Source: Haliscomenobacter sp033763495
Lineage (GTDB): Bacteria; Bacteroidota; Bacteroidia; Chitinophagales; Saprospiraceae
DNA: 64,000 nucleotides
Direction of reading: 5' to 3'
Assembly (NCBI RefSeq): GCF_033763495.1
Contig: NZ_JANRKL010000228.1
Location: 32,388 to 96,387, forward strand
The notes under the pieces were generated by a model. That model saw only the letters and a program-made list of their open reading frames with translations, was not told the origin of the DNA and did not search any database. Made by a program: the position numbers and the translations under genes. Positions 36,942-45,038 of this stretch are shown here, piece by piece (the first letter of the stretch is position 1; every line of letters begins with the position of its first letter).

Positions 36942-38093
36942 TCAAAAGTACAAAAGATTTGAAAATTTCCGCCCACTATTTACGGACAAAACTGGTAGTA
37001 TCTGCTTCTGTACCAGCATCATTGCCCGACCGATGGCCTGATCCATATCGTAATACCGGTATTCCCCCAAGCGGCCGCAAATGAGTAAATTGGGAATTTT
37101 TTGGGCGCGTTGGCGGTATTGTTGATAAAGTCCTTGATTTGTATTGTCAGGAAAGGGGTACTCATATTGGTCTATATCCTGCGGGCTGAAAGGGGTTTCA
37201 CGGGTGATTAATGTGCCAGAAATAAACTGCTGTTGCTCCAGGCGAATTAAGTGTTTCCATTCCAGCGTGCGGATATGGTCCCCGGTTTCCAAGGCTGGGT
37301 TGTTGACCTGCGCACATGGCTGGTACCAATTCGTATTGGGCAAATAATGGTGTTCCCGCTTTTGCCCACGGTAGTGCAGACGGCCCAGATCAAAGCCAAA
37401 AAAAGCATCAATCGGCCCGGTGAAGACGGTAAAAGAAGCAGGTTCTAAGGATTTTTGCTCTTGGAGGTAATCCACGCCCAGATGGAGTTCTATTCCGTCC
37501 AACATCCTGGTCATCCATTGGGCATATCCGTCCACAGGGAGACCTTGCCATTTATAGCCGGGAGTCAAATGTGGATCATCGTCGTAATGAACCTCAAAAC
37601 GTTTGACCAAATCCGGGCTGAGTTGCTTCGGTTCTACACCCCATTGTTTGAAGGTATAATTTTTGACAAACTTTTCATACACTTCTACTGGCATCAATTG
37701 AAGGGCTGCTTCTTCAAAATTGGTGGCAGGAAGGGAAGCAGCAGTAAAAAAACGGGACTTGTGGTATTGCTCGGCACCAATTCGCTTTAAATAGGCCGCG
37801 AGAATGGGCCAGTTCTCGTATTGCCCGTCAACATATGATTTCACCACCGCTCGATAGGAAAAAAAAGAGCCAAAACGCTGCACGTAAGCCCAAATCACCT
37901 CTGAATTGGTTCGAAAATAATGTGGCCCATAACTATGTACCCGGATGCCCGAAGAGTGTAAAAAGTCGTGTACATTGCCCCCTATCTGAGCACGGCGCTC
38001 AAATACAGTGACAGCATACCCCTGATCGTGCAACAAGCGTGCAATGGTCGCTCCTGTCAAACCGGATCCCACAATATGGACGTTTGCACTCAT
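36942..38093 (-). CDS. glf: UDP-galactopyranose mutase
   Basis: 383 residues. FAD-binding GSGLTGATIARLL and EKPQLSP-type segments are typical, but the C-terminal signature GRLGEYRYYDMDQAIGRAM is the strongest evidence; it is the hallmark of Glf. The central YTFKQWGVEP region is also conserved. The enzyme converts UDP-galactopyranose to UDP-galactofuranose, so the surface polymer probably contains Galf. The ATG overlaps the stop of the Wza-like gene by four bases (translational coupling), and Wzc follows after three bases. Start clear at 38093. Confidence 0.92.
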   Translation of the reverse strand: MSANVHIVGSGLTGATIARLLHDQGYAVTVFERRAQIGGNVHDFLHSSGIRVHSYGPHYFRTNSEVIWAYVQRFGSFFSYRAVVKSYVDGQYENWPILAAYLKRIGAEQYHKSRFFTAASLPATNFEEAALQLMPVEVYEKFVKNYTFKQWGVEPKQLSPDLVKRFEVHYDDDPHLTPGYKWQGLPVDGYAQWMTRMLDGIELHLGVDYLQEQKSLEPASFTVFTGPIDAFFGFDLGRLHYRGQKREHHYLPNTNWYQPCAQVNNPALETGDHIRTLEWKHLIRLEQQQFISGTLITRETPFSPQDIDQYEYPFPDNTNQGLYQQYRQRAQKIPNLLICGRLGEYRYYDMDQAIGRAMMLVQKQILPVLSVNSGRKFSNLLYF

Positions 38094-38896
38094 CGTCTAA
38101 AAATGGCAATAATCAAGGTAATCAAAGATAAACCTGCTGAGCCGAAAGTAAAAATACGGCTGGTTTGATCAGTAATGCCTCCCACCTTCGCCTTGGTAGG
38201 TTGCACATAGATGAAATCGTTTTGTTCTAGGTAAAAATAAGGCGAAGCGAAAATTCCGGGGTCTTGCAAGTTGTGGTAAACGTATTGGCGCTGACCATCT
38301 TTTTCCCGAACCAACAGGATATTGGCTCGATCGGCATAATTGGTTAAATCCCCAGCCATGGCAATAGCTTCTAGCAAGGTTACCCTCTTATTAGAGAGGC
38401 GCACTAAACCCGGTTGGCCTACTTCCCCCAATATGGTAATCTTGAGGTTCAAAAACCGCAGGCTAACCACAGCATCAGAGACATAAGGCAAAATGCGATT
38501 AAGGATGGTATCGTGGGCTACACCGAGGGTTAACCCCCCCACTTTTACCCGGCCAATTACTGGAAAGTCGATGTAACCAGCTCGATCTACAAAATAACCA
38601 GTGAACAATTCTAAGGAATTGACTCCAGTTCCCCCGGTATTCTGTTGCATTAAATTGTTGTTCTGTTGGCCGAGTGCACCGCCCGCTTGAGGAGCAAAGG
38701 CTTTAACTGCCTCTGGTTCGAAACTGCTCACATTGATTTGCAACAAATCCTCCGGCTGAATGCTTAGATCAATGGAATTGGCAATGGCTTCGGCTTTGTT
38801 TAAAGGCAGTGGCCCCTGGTTGAAATTGACCAGTTGCTTGTGTTGTACACAGGAGCAAGTCAGGAGTAGTAGGGTAAAGAAGTACAGCATTCGCAT
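38090..38896 (-). CDS. wza: polysaccharide export lipoprotein (Wza-like)
   Basis: 268 residues with a lipoprotein signal (LLLTCSC; lipobox cysteine at about 16). The Poly_export domain carries SIQPEDLLQINV and FPVIGRVKVGGLTLGVAHDTI; an SLBB-type repeat follows with GEVGQPGLVRLSNKRVTLLEAIA. A C-terminal helix (about 249-265) should cross the outer membrane or act as an anchor. Wza-type proteins form the outer-membrane exit for the polymer. It is the first gene of the three-gene tail, 162 bases after WecB; a hairpin sits in that gap. ATG 38896, with a second ATG six bases on. Confidence 0.9.
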   Translation of the reverse strand: MRMLYFFTLLLLTCSCVQHKQLVNFNQGPLPLNKAEAIANSIDLSIQPEDLLQINVSSFEPEAVKAFAPQAGGALGQQNNNLMQQNTGGTGVNSLELFTGYFVDRAGYIDFPVIGRVKVGGLTLGVAHDTILNRILPYVSDAVVSLRFLNLKITILGEVGQPGLVRLSNKRVTLLEAIAMAGDLTNYADRANILLVREKDGQRQYVYHNLQDPGIFASPYFYLEQNDFIYVQPTKAKVGGITDQTSRIFTFGSAGLSLITLIIAIFRR

Positions 38897-38919
38897 GGAT
38901 CAATGGTTTGAGGGGTTGA

Positions 38920-39043
38920 GAAGGTGGAGGAAGGTGGAGGAAGGTGGAGGCTGCCGCAAGAATGGGTATGTGTTTGTGTGTGATAGTGTGCGTGTCTAAG
39001 TGGCTCGCGGCAGCCTCAACCTTCCTCAACCTTCCTCAATTTT
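38920..39043. repeat. 10-bp tandem inverted repeat with AGGCTGCCGC core
   Basis: Three exact AAGGTGGAGG units (38921-38950) run into CTGCCGC. The right arm 39007-39043 begins GCGGCAGCCTCAACCTTCC and is the near complement. The hairpin is an interruption of the EPS operon between wecB and wza. Confidence 0.72.
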
Positions 39044-39058
39044 CCCCAACCAAATTTA

Positions 39059-40174
39059 TCATTTACGTTTAAAAATATCGATGAATACATCCGCGATCCG
39101 CTCGGCAGCTCGTCCATCCCAAAGGGGTGGAATGCTACCTTTTTTTCCCCGACCTTCCAGTGCCTCCAGCATATGTTGATGCACTGTTTTGGGATTTAGA
39201 TCAGCCAGTAGGGTATTGGTGCCCAAGTCCACAGTGACTGGGCGCTCGGTACTACTACGGAAAGTCAGGCAGGGCGTTTGTAAAAAAGTTGTTTCTTCTT
39301 GAATGCCCCCCGAATCGGTGATCACCAATGCAGCCCCTTCCATCAAACGCAAAAATTCCAGGTAACCCAAGGGCTCTGTTGTGATTAGATTCGGAATGCG
39401 CTCAAAACGCTCCAGCAGGCCAAAGTTCTCCATGTTTTTGAGCGTCCGTGGATGCACGGGAAATACGACCTGTCGGTATTGCACCGCATCTTCAATGATA
39501 CTGAGAATGGACGTTAAACCTTCCTCAAAGTCAACATTAGAAGGGCGGTGCATGGTCATCAGGACGTAACTTTGGTCTTGGATTGTTGGTTTGTTGGGCA
39601 AAACAGCACTGTAACTCAACTGCCGAGCCCGGGCCTGGTAATGAACCAAGGAATCAATCATACAGTTGCCAACAAAAAAGATTCGCTCATCGGGCACGTT
39701 CTCTTTGGCCAAATTGATCATGCCACTCATTTCTGTAACAAACAAATAATCAGAAATACTATCGGTCAAAATCCGATTGATTTCTTCAGGCATGCCCCGA
39801 TCCCCACTGCGCAACCCCGCCTCTACATGGGCCACCGGGATGTTCATTTTTACAGCTACCAGCGCACAGGCAATGGTGGAATTGACATCACCAACGACCA
39901 AAACCAGATCGGGTTGTTCTTTTTGCAAAACCTCTTCAAATGCCAGCATAATTTTGGCCGTTTGTTGGGTATGCGAACCACCACCTACACCCAGGAAATA
40001 ATCGGGATTAGGCAATTCGAGCTGGGTAAAAAAAACGTCGCTCATTTTGGCGTCGTAATGTTGCCCGGTATGTACAATTTTGGATTCCAATTCAGTCCGG
40101 GCTTGAAAAGCACGGTGAAGTGGAGCAACTTTCATAAAATTGGGTCTGGCGCCAACAATGTTGAGAATTTTCAT
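39059..40174 (-). CDS. wecB: UDP-N-acetylglucosamine 2-epimerase (non-hydrolysing)
   Basis: 371 residues, the family's usual length. NIVGARPNFMKVAPLHRAF, HTGQHYD, HVEAGLRSGD, TDSGGIQEE and RSSTERPV are all present; these line the UDP-GlcNAc site and the allosteric site. It interconverts UDP-GlcNAc and UDP-ManNAc, and the nearby UDP-HexNAc dehydrogenase can then make the uronic acid. Eight bases from the CpsB gene. ATG 40174. Downstream is the operon's internal hairpin. Confidence 0.95.
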   Translation of the reverse strand: MKILNIVGARPNFMKVAPLHRAFQARTELESKIVHTGQHYDAKMSDVFFTQLELPNPDYFLGVGGGSHTQQTAKIMLAFEEVLQKEQPDLVLVVGDVNSTIACALVAVKMNIPVAHVEAGLRSGDRGMPEEINRILTDSISDYLFVTEMSGMINLAKENVPDERIFFVGNCMIDSLVHYQARARQLSYSAVLPNKPTIQDQSYVLMTMHRPSNVDFEEGLTSILSIIEDAVQYRQVVFPVHPRTLKNMENFGLLERFERIPNLITTEPLGYLEFLRLMEGAALVITDSGGIQEETTFLQTPCLTFRSSTERPVTVDLGTNTLLADLNPKTVHQHMLEALEGRGKKGSIPPLWDGRAAERIADVFIDIFKRK

Positions 40175-40182
40175 GTGGATTA

Positions 40183-40935
40183 TTAATTGAGCAGGTCCTG
40201 GTTTTTGAATGTATGGCGTTGCAAAATTCGCAAAATGTCCTTTTGCTGGAGAGCAGCCTGGAGTTCCTTTAAGTGCCTGGCATTGTGCATATCTGTCCCC
40301 AGGTAGCTCACCATATTTTTATCAAGTAAGGTTTTGGCCCATTTTGCTACCGGAGGCCCATAGTGCCCGGTAAGGGAAAGAATATTGACTTGTAAATCAC
40401 AACCCAGGTCACAAATGCGTTCCAAAGCAGCGAGGTTTCCAAGGTAATAGCTGTATCGTTCAGGGTGGGCCAAAATGGGGAAATACCCCTGGAGCCGCAG
40501 TTCGAAAATCCGGGTTTCCAAATCGGGCGGAGCACCAAAAAAAGACAATTCCACCAAAACCCGTTTGCCAGGCATGGGCAAAATTTCCCCTTTTGCAAAC
40601 AATTCAGCGGTAAAAGAATCGAGATGGTATTCGGCGGAGGCTTCCAGCCTAAACGTTAACCCAGCCTGATGGATGGCACGGCGCAGCTCTTCCCAGCCAT
40701 TCTGGATGATTGTCCCCGTATTCGGATAATAATCGCCCATCACATGGGGTGTTGTAATTGCGCCGCTGTAGCCCAGGTGAATGAGCCCGCGGATCAGTTC
40801 CAGGCTTTCCTCTACGGTTTCAGCTCCATCATCAATACCAGGAATGAGGTGCGAATGCATGTCTATTCCCAGTACTGAGAAGTCGCCAGGCTGGGTAGGT
40901 TGAGTGGAACCACGCGAGAACAATTTTCCAAACAT
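40183..40935 (-). CDS. cpsB: CpsB/CapC-type protein tyrosine phosphatase (PHP fold)
   Basis: 250 residues. The metal-binding motifs of the PHP fold are visible: DMHSHLIPGIDDG near the N-terminus, TTPHVMGDYY, AHPERYSYY and LGTDMHNARH near the end. This manganese-type phosphatase dephosphorylates the BY-kinase encoded later in the same operon, so together they control polymer length (established for Cps/Wzc systems). Three bases after the epimerase stop. ATG 40935. Confidence 0.93.
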   Translation of the reverse strand: MFGKLFSRGSTQPTQPGDFSVLGIDMHSHLIPGIDDGAETVEESLELIRGLIHLGYSGAITTPHVMGDYYPNTGTIIQNGWEELRRAIHQAGLTFRLEASAEYHLDSFTAELFAKGEILPMPGKRVLVELSFFGAPPDLETRIFELRLQGYFPILAHPERYSYYLGNLAALERICDLGCDLQVNILSLTGHYGPPVAKWAKTLLDKNMVSYLGTDMHNARHLKELQAALQQKDILRILQRHTFKNQDLLN

Positions 40936-40938
40936 AAA

Positions 40939-41991
40939 CTAGACTTGATAATACCAACGGTACCAGTCAATAAAACTTTGAATCCCGGTTTGCACCGAAG
41001 TGGCAGGTTTGTAACCTGTGTCCACTTCCAGGTCATGAACATCGGCAAAGGTAGCTGCTACGTCACCGGGTTGCATGGGCAACAACTCTTTGATGGCTTT
41101 TTTTCCTAAAGATGTTTCAATCGCGGCAACGAACTCCGCCAATTGAACGGGCTGATTGTTACCAATGTTGTATACACGGTATGGGGCGCTGGAATGGGCA
41201 GGGTCTGCAATTGCCGGATTCCAGTTTGGATTGGCAACCGGGGGGCGATCCGCTACCCTGATGATGCCTTCTACTATATCATCAACATAGGTGAAGTCCC
41301 GAATCATTTGCCCATGATTGAAGACCTTGATGGGCTCACCAGCCAAAATGGCTTTGGTAAACAAAAACAGGGCCATATCGGGCCGGCCCCAGGGGCCATA
41401 AACAGTAAAAAAACGCAAACCCGTAGTAGCCAACCCAAACAAATGGCTGTAAGTATGGGCCATGAGTTCGTTGCTTTTTTTACTGGCTGCGTATAAGGAG
41501 ACGGGATGGTCCACATTATGGGCCGTAGAAAAAGGCATCTCACTATTCAGTCCATACACGCTGGAGCTACTGGCATATACCAGGTGCGGTACCTGTTGAT
41601 GTCGACAACATTCCAGGATATTGACAAAACCTACAATATTGCTGTTGATGTATGCATGTGGATTGATTAAACTATAGCGTACTCCGGCCTGGGCCGCCAG
41701 ATTGACCACTACGTCAAATTTTTCGGTTTGAAACAACTTTCCCAAGCCTGCCAGGTCTTCCAACTGGAGTTGAATAAAAGAAAAGGATACCTCTTTACTT
41801 GTGCACAAGAGGCCCTCTTTGATTTGTTTGCGCTCAATGCCCAACTGGCTTAGGCGGGCATATTTCAATTCAACATCGTAGTAATCATTCAAACAATCCA
41901 AACCCACTACTTCGTCCCCGCGTTCAAGTAGTTTTTTAGATAAATGAAATCCAATAAAACCAGCAGCGCCGGTCACTAAAATACGCTTCAT
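40939..41991 (-). CDS. NAD-dependent sugar epimerase (UDP-glucuronate 4-epimerase-like)
   Basis: 350 residues from ATG 41991 (an ATG 18 bases upstream is possible). Extended SDR: TGAAGFIGFHLSKKL binds NAD, the catalytic Y-x3-K is in SLYAASKKSNE, and ASSSSVYG is the serine block. Insert and ending resemble UDP-GlcA/UDP-GalA 4-epimerases (LspL/CapI group). It probably epimerises the dehydrogenase product at C4. It sits between the NusG-like gene and CpsB. Confidence 0.9.
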   Translation of the reverse strand: MKRILVTGAAGFIGFHLSKKLLERGDEVVGLDCLNDYYDVELKYARLSQLGIERKQIKEGLLCTSKEVSFSFIQLQLEDLAGLGKLFQTEKFDVVVNLAAQAGVRYSLINPHAYINSNIVGFVNILECCRHQQVPHLVYASSSSVYGLNSEMPFSTAHNVDHPVSLYAASKKSNELMAHTYSHLFGLATTGLRFFTVYGPWGRPDMALFLFTKAILAGEPIKVFNHGQMIRDFTYVDDIVEGIIRVADRPPVANPNWNPAIADPAHSSAPYRVYNIGNNQPVQLAEFVAAIETSLGKKAIKELLPMQPGDVAATFADVHDLEVDTGYKPATSVQTGIQSFIDWYRWYYQV

Positions 41992-42022
41992 TATGATTGA
42001 TGTATGCATTTAAATTACCTAG

Positions 42023-42550
42023 CTATGCTGCGCCCCGTTTGTTGGTCAATGGCCGCAAAATTTCCGGGGCCATTTGCATACGCAGAGAATATCCTAGGTT
42101 TTCCAACTCCACTACAAAGTTTTTGGAGCCCAAACCCTGCAACAGCCTTCCCCGGAGGCCGAACAAACTGCCGCTGATAATCTCCACTTCTTCGCCAACT
42201 TTAAACACCCCCCGATCTACCTCCACATTGGGAACCTCGCCAGTAACCCGTCGCATAATGTCAATTTCAACTTCGGGAATGGCAATCAATTCTTTGGCGA
42301 TTTTAACAAAATGTGTCACATCAGGAGTTTCGAGCACAGAAACATACTGATCCTTAACAATTTGGACAAAAACATAACAATTAATCAGTGGTAGTTCAAC
42401 CTTTTTGACCTTACGCGTATACATACGGGTCACCTTCTGCAAGGGCAGGTAGCTCTTGATTCCCTTGTCACACAAGTACTTGCTCACCAATTTTTCCCGT
42501 TTGTATTTGGTGCATATCGCAAACCAACGGGGTTCTAAAGCGTCAAGCAT
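42023..42550 (-). CDS. NusG-like transcription antiterminator (UpxY type)
   Basis: 175 residues. NGN domain at the N-terminus (RWFAICTKYKREKLVSKYL, LINCYVFVQI) and a KOW domain near the end (FKVGEEVEIISGSLFGLRGR). Specialised NusG paralogues of this size sit in Bacteroidota polysaccharide loci and keep RNA polymerase processive through long operons. Unlike classical UpxY, which is promoter-proximal, it is the fifth gene. Gap to the dehydrogenase is 42 bases. ATG 42550. Confidence 0.9.
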   Translation of the reverse strand: MLDALEPRWFAICTKYKREKLVSKYLCDKGIKSYLPLQKVTRMYTRKVKKVELPLINCYVFVQIVKDQYVSVLETPDVTHFVKIAKELIAIPEVEIDIMRRVTGEVPNVEVDRGVFKVGEEVEIISGSLFGLRGRLLQGLGSKNFVVELENLGYSLRMQMAPEILRPLTNKRGAA

Positions 42551-42592
42551 AGTTTCTATTGTTTATAGCGGGTTGTTTAGCTTAAATGGGTA

Positions 42593-43894
42593 TTACAAAC
42601 GCCAATAAGCGATATTTAACATTTCAGCAGCCTTTCGGGCATAAATGCCTTTAAGGTCCAGTAATAAAGGTTTGCCATTCATCAGTTTGCGTAGCTCTTC
42701 CAGTGGCATTTCTACAAAAGTTTGGTGAGCTACGGCAATGATAACCGCATCGTAGTTGCTTTCAGGTTCACTCATTAGGTTTAACTTGTATTCATGCGCC
42801 ACTTCTGTCGCAGAAGCAAAGGGGTCTACCAAATGGGTGGTGATCGAAAATTGCCGTAACTCCTGTACCAAATCGGCTACTTTAGAGTTGCGTATATCGG
42901 CCACATTTTCTTTAAAAGTAACCCCCAGTACCAGTACCTTGCATTGACCAGGGTTTTTACCTTTTTGGATGAGCATTTGCACGAGGCGCTTGGCAACATA
43001 GGCTGGCATTTCGTCGTTGATTTTGCGCCCACTCGTAATCACATGAGGCGTGTACCCTAATTCTTTTGACTTGTGCAAAAGGTAATAAGGGTCTACACCA
43101 ATACAGTGCCCTCCTACCAAACCAGGATAAAATTTTAAAAAATTCCATTTGGTACCGGCAGCTTCCAAAACCTCGCGGGTATCAATGCCAATGCGGTCAA
43201 AAATTACCGATAATTCATTCATAAAAGCGATGTTGAGGTCGCGCTGGGTATTTTCAATCACTTTAGCTGCTTCGGCAACTTTGATGGAACTGGCCCGGTA
43301 TATTCCAGCTTCGATGACACTGCCATACACCTGAGCAATCAGTTCGCAGGCCTCATCGTCACTGCCAGACACAACTTTGAGGATTTTCTCTACAGTGTGT
43401 TCTTTGTCGCCGGGATTAATACGTTCTGGCGAATAACCCACTTTAAAATCCTGCCCAAAAATCAATCCCGACTCTTGCTCCAGAATCGGCACACAATCCT
43501 CTTCGGTACACCCCGGATAAACCGTGGACTCAAATACGACAAAATCCCCTTTTTTCAACTGGGAGCCCACCGATCGGGAGGCCTTGAGCAAGGGGGTCAA
43601 ATCAGGGTTATTGTGTTCATCAATCGGGGTTGGCACCGCCACAATGTGGAAATGTGCCTGCTGTAAATCTTCGATCTGGTGGGTAAACTGGATGTCTGCG
43701 CCCTGAAAAGCCTCAGCCCTTAATTCCTGCGAAGGATCTATTCCTGCCCGCATTTGAGCCACCCGGGTGGTGTTGATGTCAAAACCAACGACCCGAAATT
43801 TTTTGGCTAAAACCAGGGCCAGTGGCAAACCTACGTACCCTAAACCTATGACTGAAACCAGTTTTTTCTTTTGTACAAAATCTTCAATCCCCAT
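42593..43894 (-). CDS. nucleotide-sugar 6-dehydrogenase (UDP-HexNAc type, TviB/WbpO-like)
   Basis: 433 residues from ATG 43894; the frame extends to TTG 43921 but this overlaps the aminotransferase gene. NAD site GLGYVGLPLALVLAKKF, the catalytic cysteine block GGHCIGVDPYYL and the hinge lysine in KVAEAAKVIENTQRDLN are typical. The latter spacing fits the UDP-GlcNAc/GalNAc dehydrogenases (TviB, WbpO) more than Ugd. It oxidises C6 to a uronic acid with two NAD per sugar. Sixteen bases after DegT. Confidence 0.93.
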   Translation of the reverse strand: MGIEDFVQKKKLVSVIGLGYVGLPLALVLAKKFRVVGFDINTTRVAQMRAGIDPSQELRAEAFQGADIQFTHQIEDLQQAHFHIVAVPTPIDEHNNPDLTPLLKASRSVGSQLKKGDFVVFESTVYPGCTEEDCVPILEQESGLIFGQDFKVGYSPERINPGDKEHTVEKILKVVSGSDDEACELIAQVYGSVIEAGIYRASSIKVAEAAKVIENTQRDLNIAFMNELSVIFDRIGIDTREVLEAAGTKWNFLKFYPGLVGGHCIGVDPYYLLHKSKELGYTPHVITSGRKINDEMPAYVAKRLVQMLIQKGKNPGQCKVLVLGVTFKENVADIRNSKVADLVQELRQFSITTHLVDPFASATEVAHEYKLNLMSEPESNYDAVIIAVAHQTFVEMPLEELRKLMNGKPLLLDLKGIYARKAAEMLNIAYWRL

Positions 43895-43910
43895 CGTCTC
43901 TGCTTTCCAG

Positions 43911-45035
43911 TTAGTGGCCAAAACCCTTTACTGACTCAACAATGTAGTTCAATTGTTCTGGATCCAATTCGGTATGAATGGGTAAAGACAATACTTCCCG
44001 ACACAATTGCTCCGTGACCGGTAAATGTTGCAGATCCGTAAATGGCCGAAATGCATCCTGCTCGTAAAGTGGCACCGGGTAATAAATCATTGTGGGCACT
44101 CCTTTTTGCTGAAGATGCGTTTGCAGGGCATCGCGTTGCCCATTTTTTACCAACAGGGTATATTGGTGAAAAACGTGGGTAGATTTTGGGTGCCGTACGG
44201 GGGTTTGAATCCAGTCCAAGCCAGCAAAAGCTTTATCGTAAAAATTCGCCGCAGCCTGACGGGCTGTGGCATATTCGTCCAAACGTTTGAGTTTAACACC
44301 GAGTACCACTGCTTGAATGGCATCCAGGCGCGAGTTGACACCTACCACATCGTGGAAATAGCGCCGAACCTGGCCATGATTGGCCACCTTTTGCATCTTT
44401 TCGGCCAAATCGGCCCGGTTGGTGCTGATGGCTCCACCGTCTCCATATGCACCCAGGTTTTTGGATGGGTAAAAAGAGGTACAACCGATGTGGCCAATGG
44501 TTCCCGTTTTGGCCGTGCTGCCGTCGCTAAAAGTATAGTCAGCGCCAATGGCCTGAGCATTGTCTTCGATCACCCAAAGGCCATACTTTTGTGCCAAGGC
44601 CATGATCGGTTCCAGGTCGCAACTTTGACCAAAAAGGTTGACTGGTACAATGGCTTTGGTGCGAGGCGTAATGGCTTTAGCGACGATTTCTGCGGTCAGA
44701 TTGAAGGTATTGTAATCTACATCTACCATTACAGGTTTCAAACGCAGCAGAGCAATGACTTCGGCGGTAGCCACGTAAGTGAAAGCAGGTACAATTACTT
44801 CGTCGCCGGGCTGCAAGTCAAGTGCCATCATTGCAATTTGTAAGGCATCGGTGCCGTTGGCACAAGGAATCACATGTGCGGTACTCAGGTATTGCTGCAA
44901 TCCTTCCTGGAAAGCTTTCACCTTGGGTCCATTGATGTAAGCGGTTGTATCGAGTACTTCTAGAATACCCTGGTCAATTTCGTCTTTGATCTTCAGGTAT
45001 TGCCGCTTCAGGTCAACCATTTGAATGGCGTGCAT
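43911..45035 (-). CDS. DegT/DnrJ/EryC1 family PLP aminotransferase (WbpE-like)
   Basis: 374 residues. Conserved ANGTDALQIAMMAL (cofactor phosphate), VIEDNAQAIGA and the PLP lysine block SFYPSKNLGAYGDGGA. It is nearest to sugar aminotransferases of the WbpE/WlbC kind, which use glutamate to aminate a 3-keto sugar and yield 2-oxoglutarate. The usual partner WbpB/WlbA-type dehydrogenase is not in the window. The gap to the L-2-hydroxyglutarate oxidase gene is only three bases, so the two are co-translated or nearly so. ATG 45035. Confidence 0.93.
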   Translation of the reverse strand: MHAIQMVDLKRQYLKIKDEIDQGILEVLDTTAYINGPKVKAFQEGLQQYLSTAHVIPCANGTDALQIAMMALDLQPGDEVIVPAFTYVATAEVIALLRLKPVMVDVDYNTFNLTAEIVAKAITPRTKAIVPVNLFGQSCDLEPIMALAQKYGLWVIEDNAQAIGADYTFSDGSTAKTGTIGHIGCTSFYPSKNLGAYGDGGAISTNRADLAEKMQKVANHGQVRRYFHDVVGVNSRLDAIQAVVLGVKLKRLDEYATARQAAANFYDKAFAGLDWIQTPVRHPKSTHVFHQYTLLVKNGQRDALQTHLQQKGVPTMIYYPVPLYEQDAFRPFTDLQHLPVTEQLCREVLSLPIHTELDPEQLNYIVESVKGFGH

Positions 45036-45038
45036 AAT

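Noticed and set aside
38921..38950. Three 10-base direct repeats as a CRISPR-like array
   Set aside because: Units are adjacent with no spacers, and the set pairs with the right arm of a hairpin.
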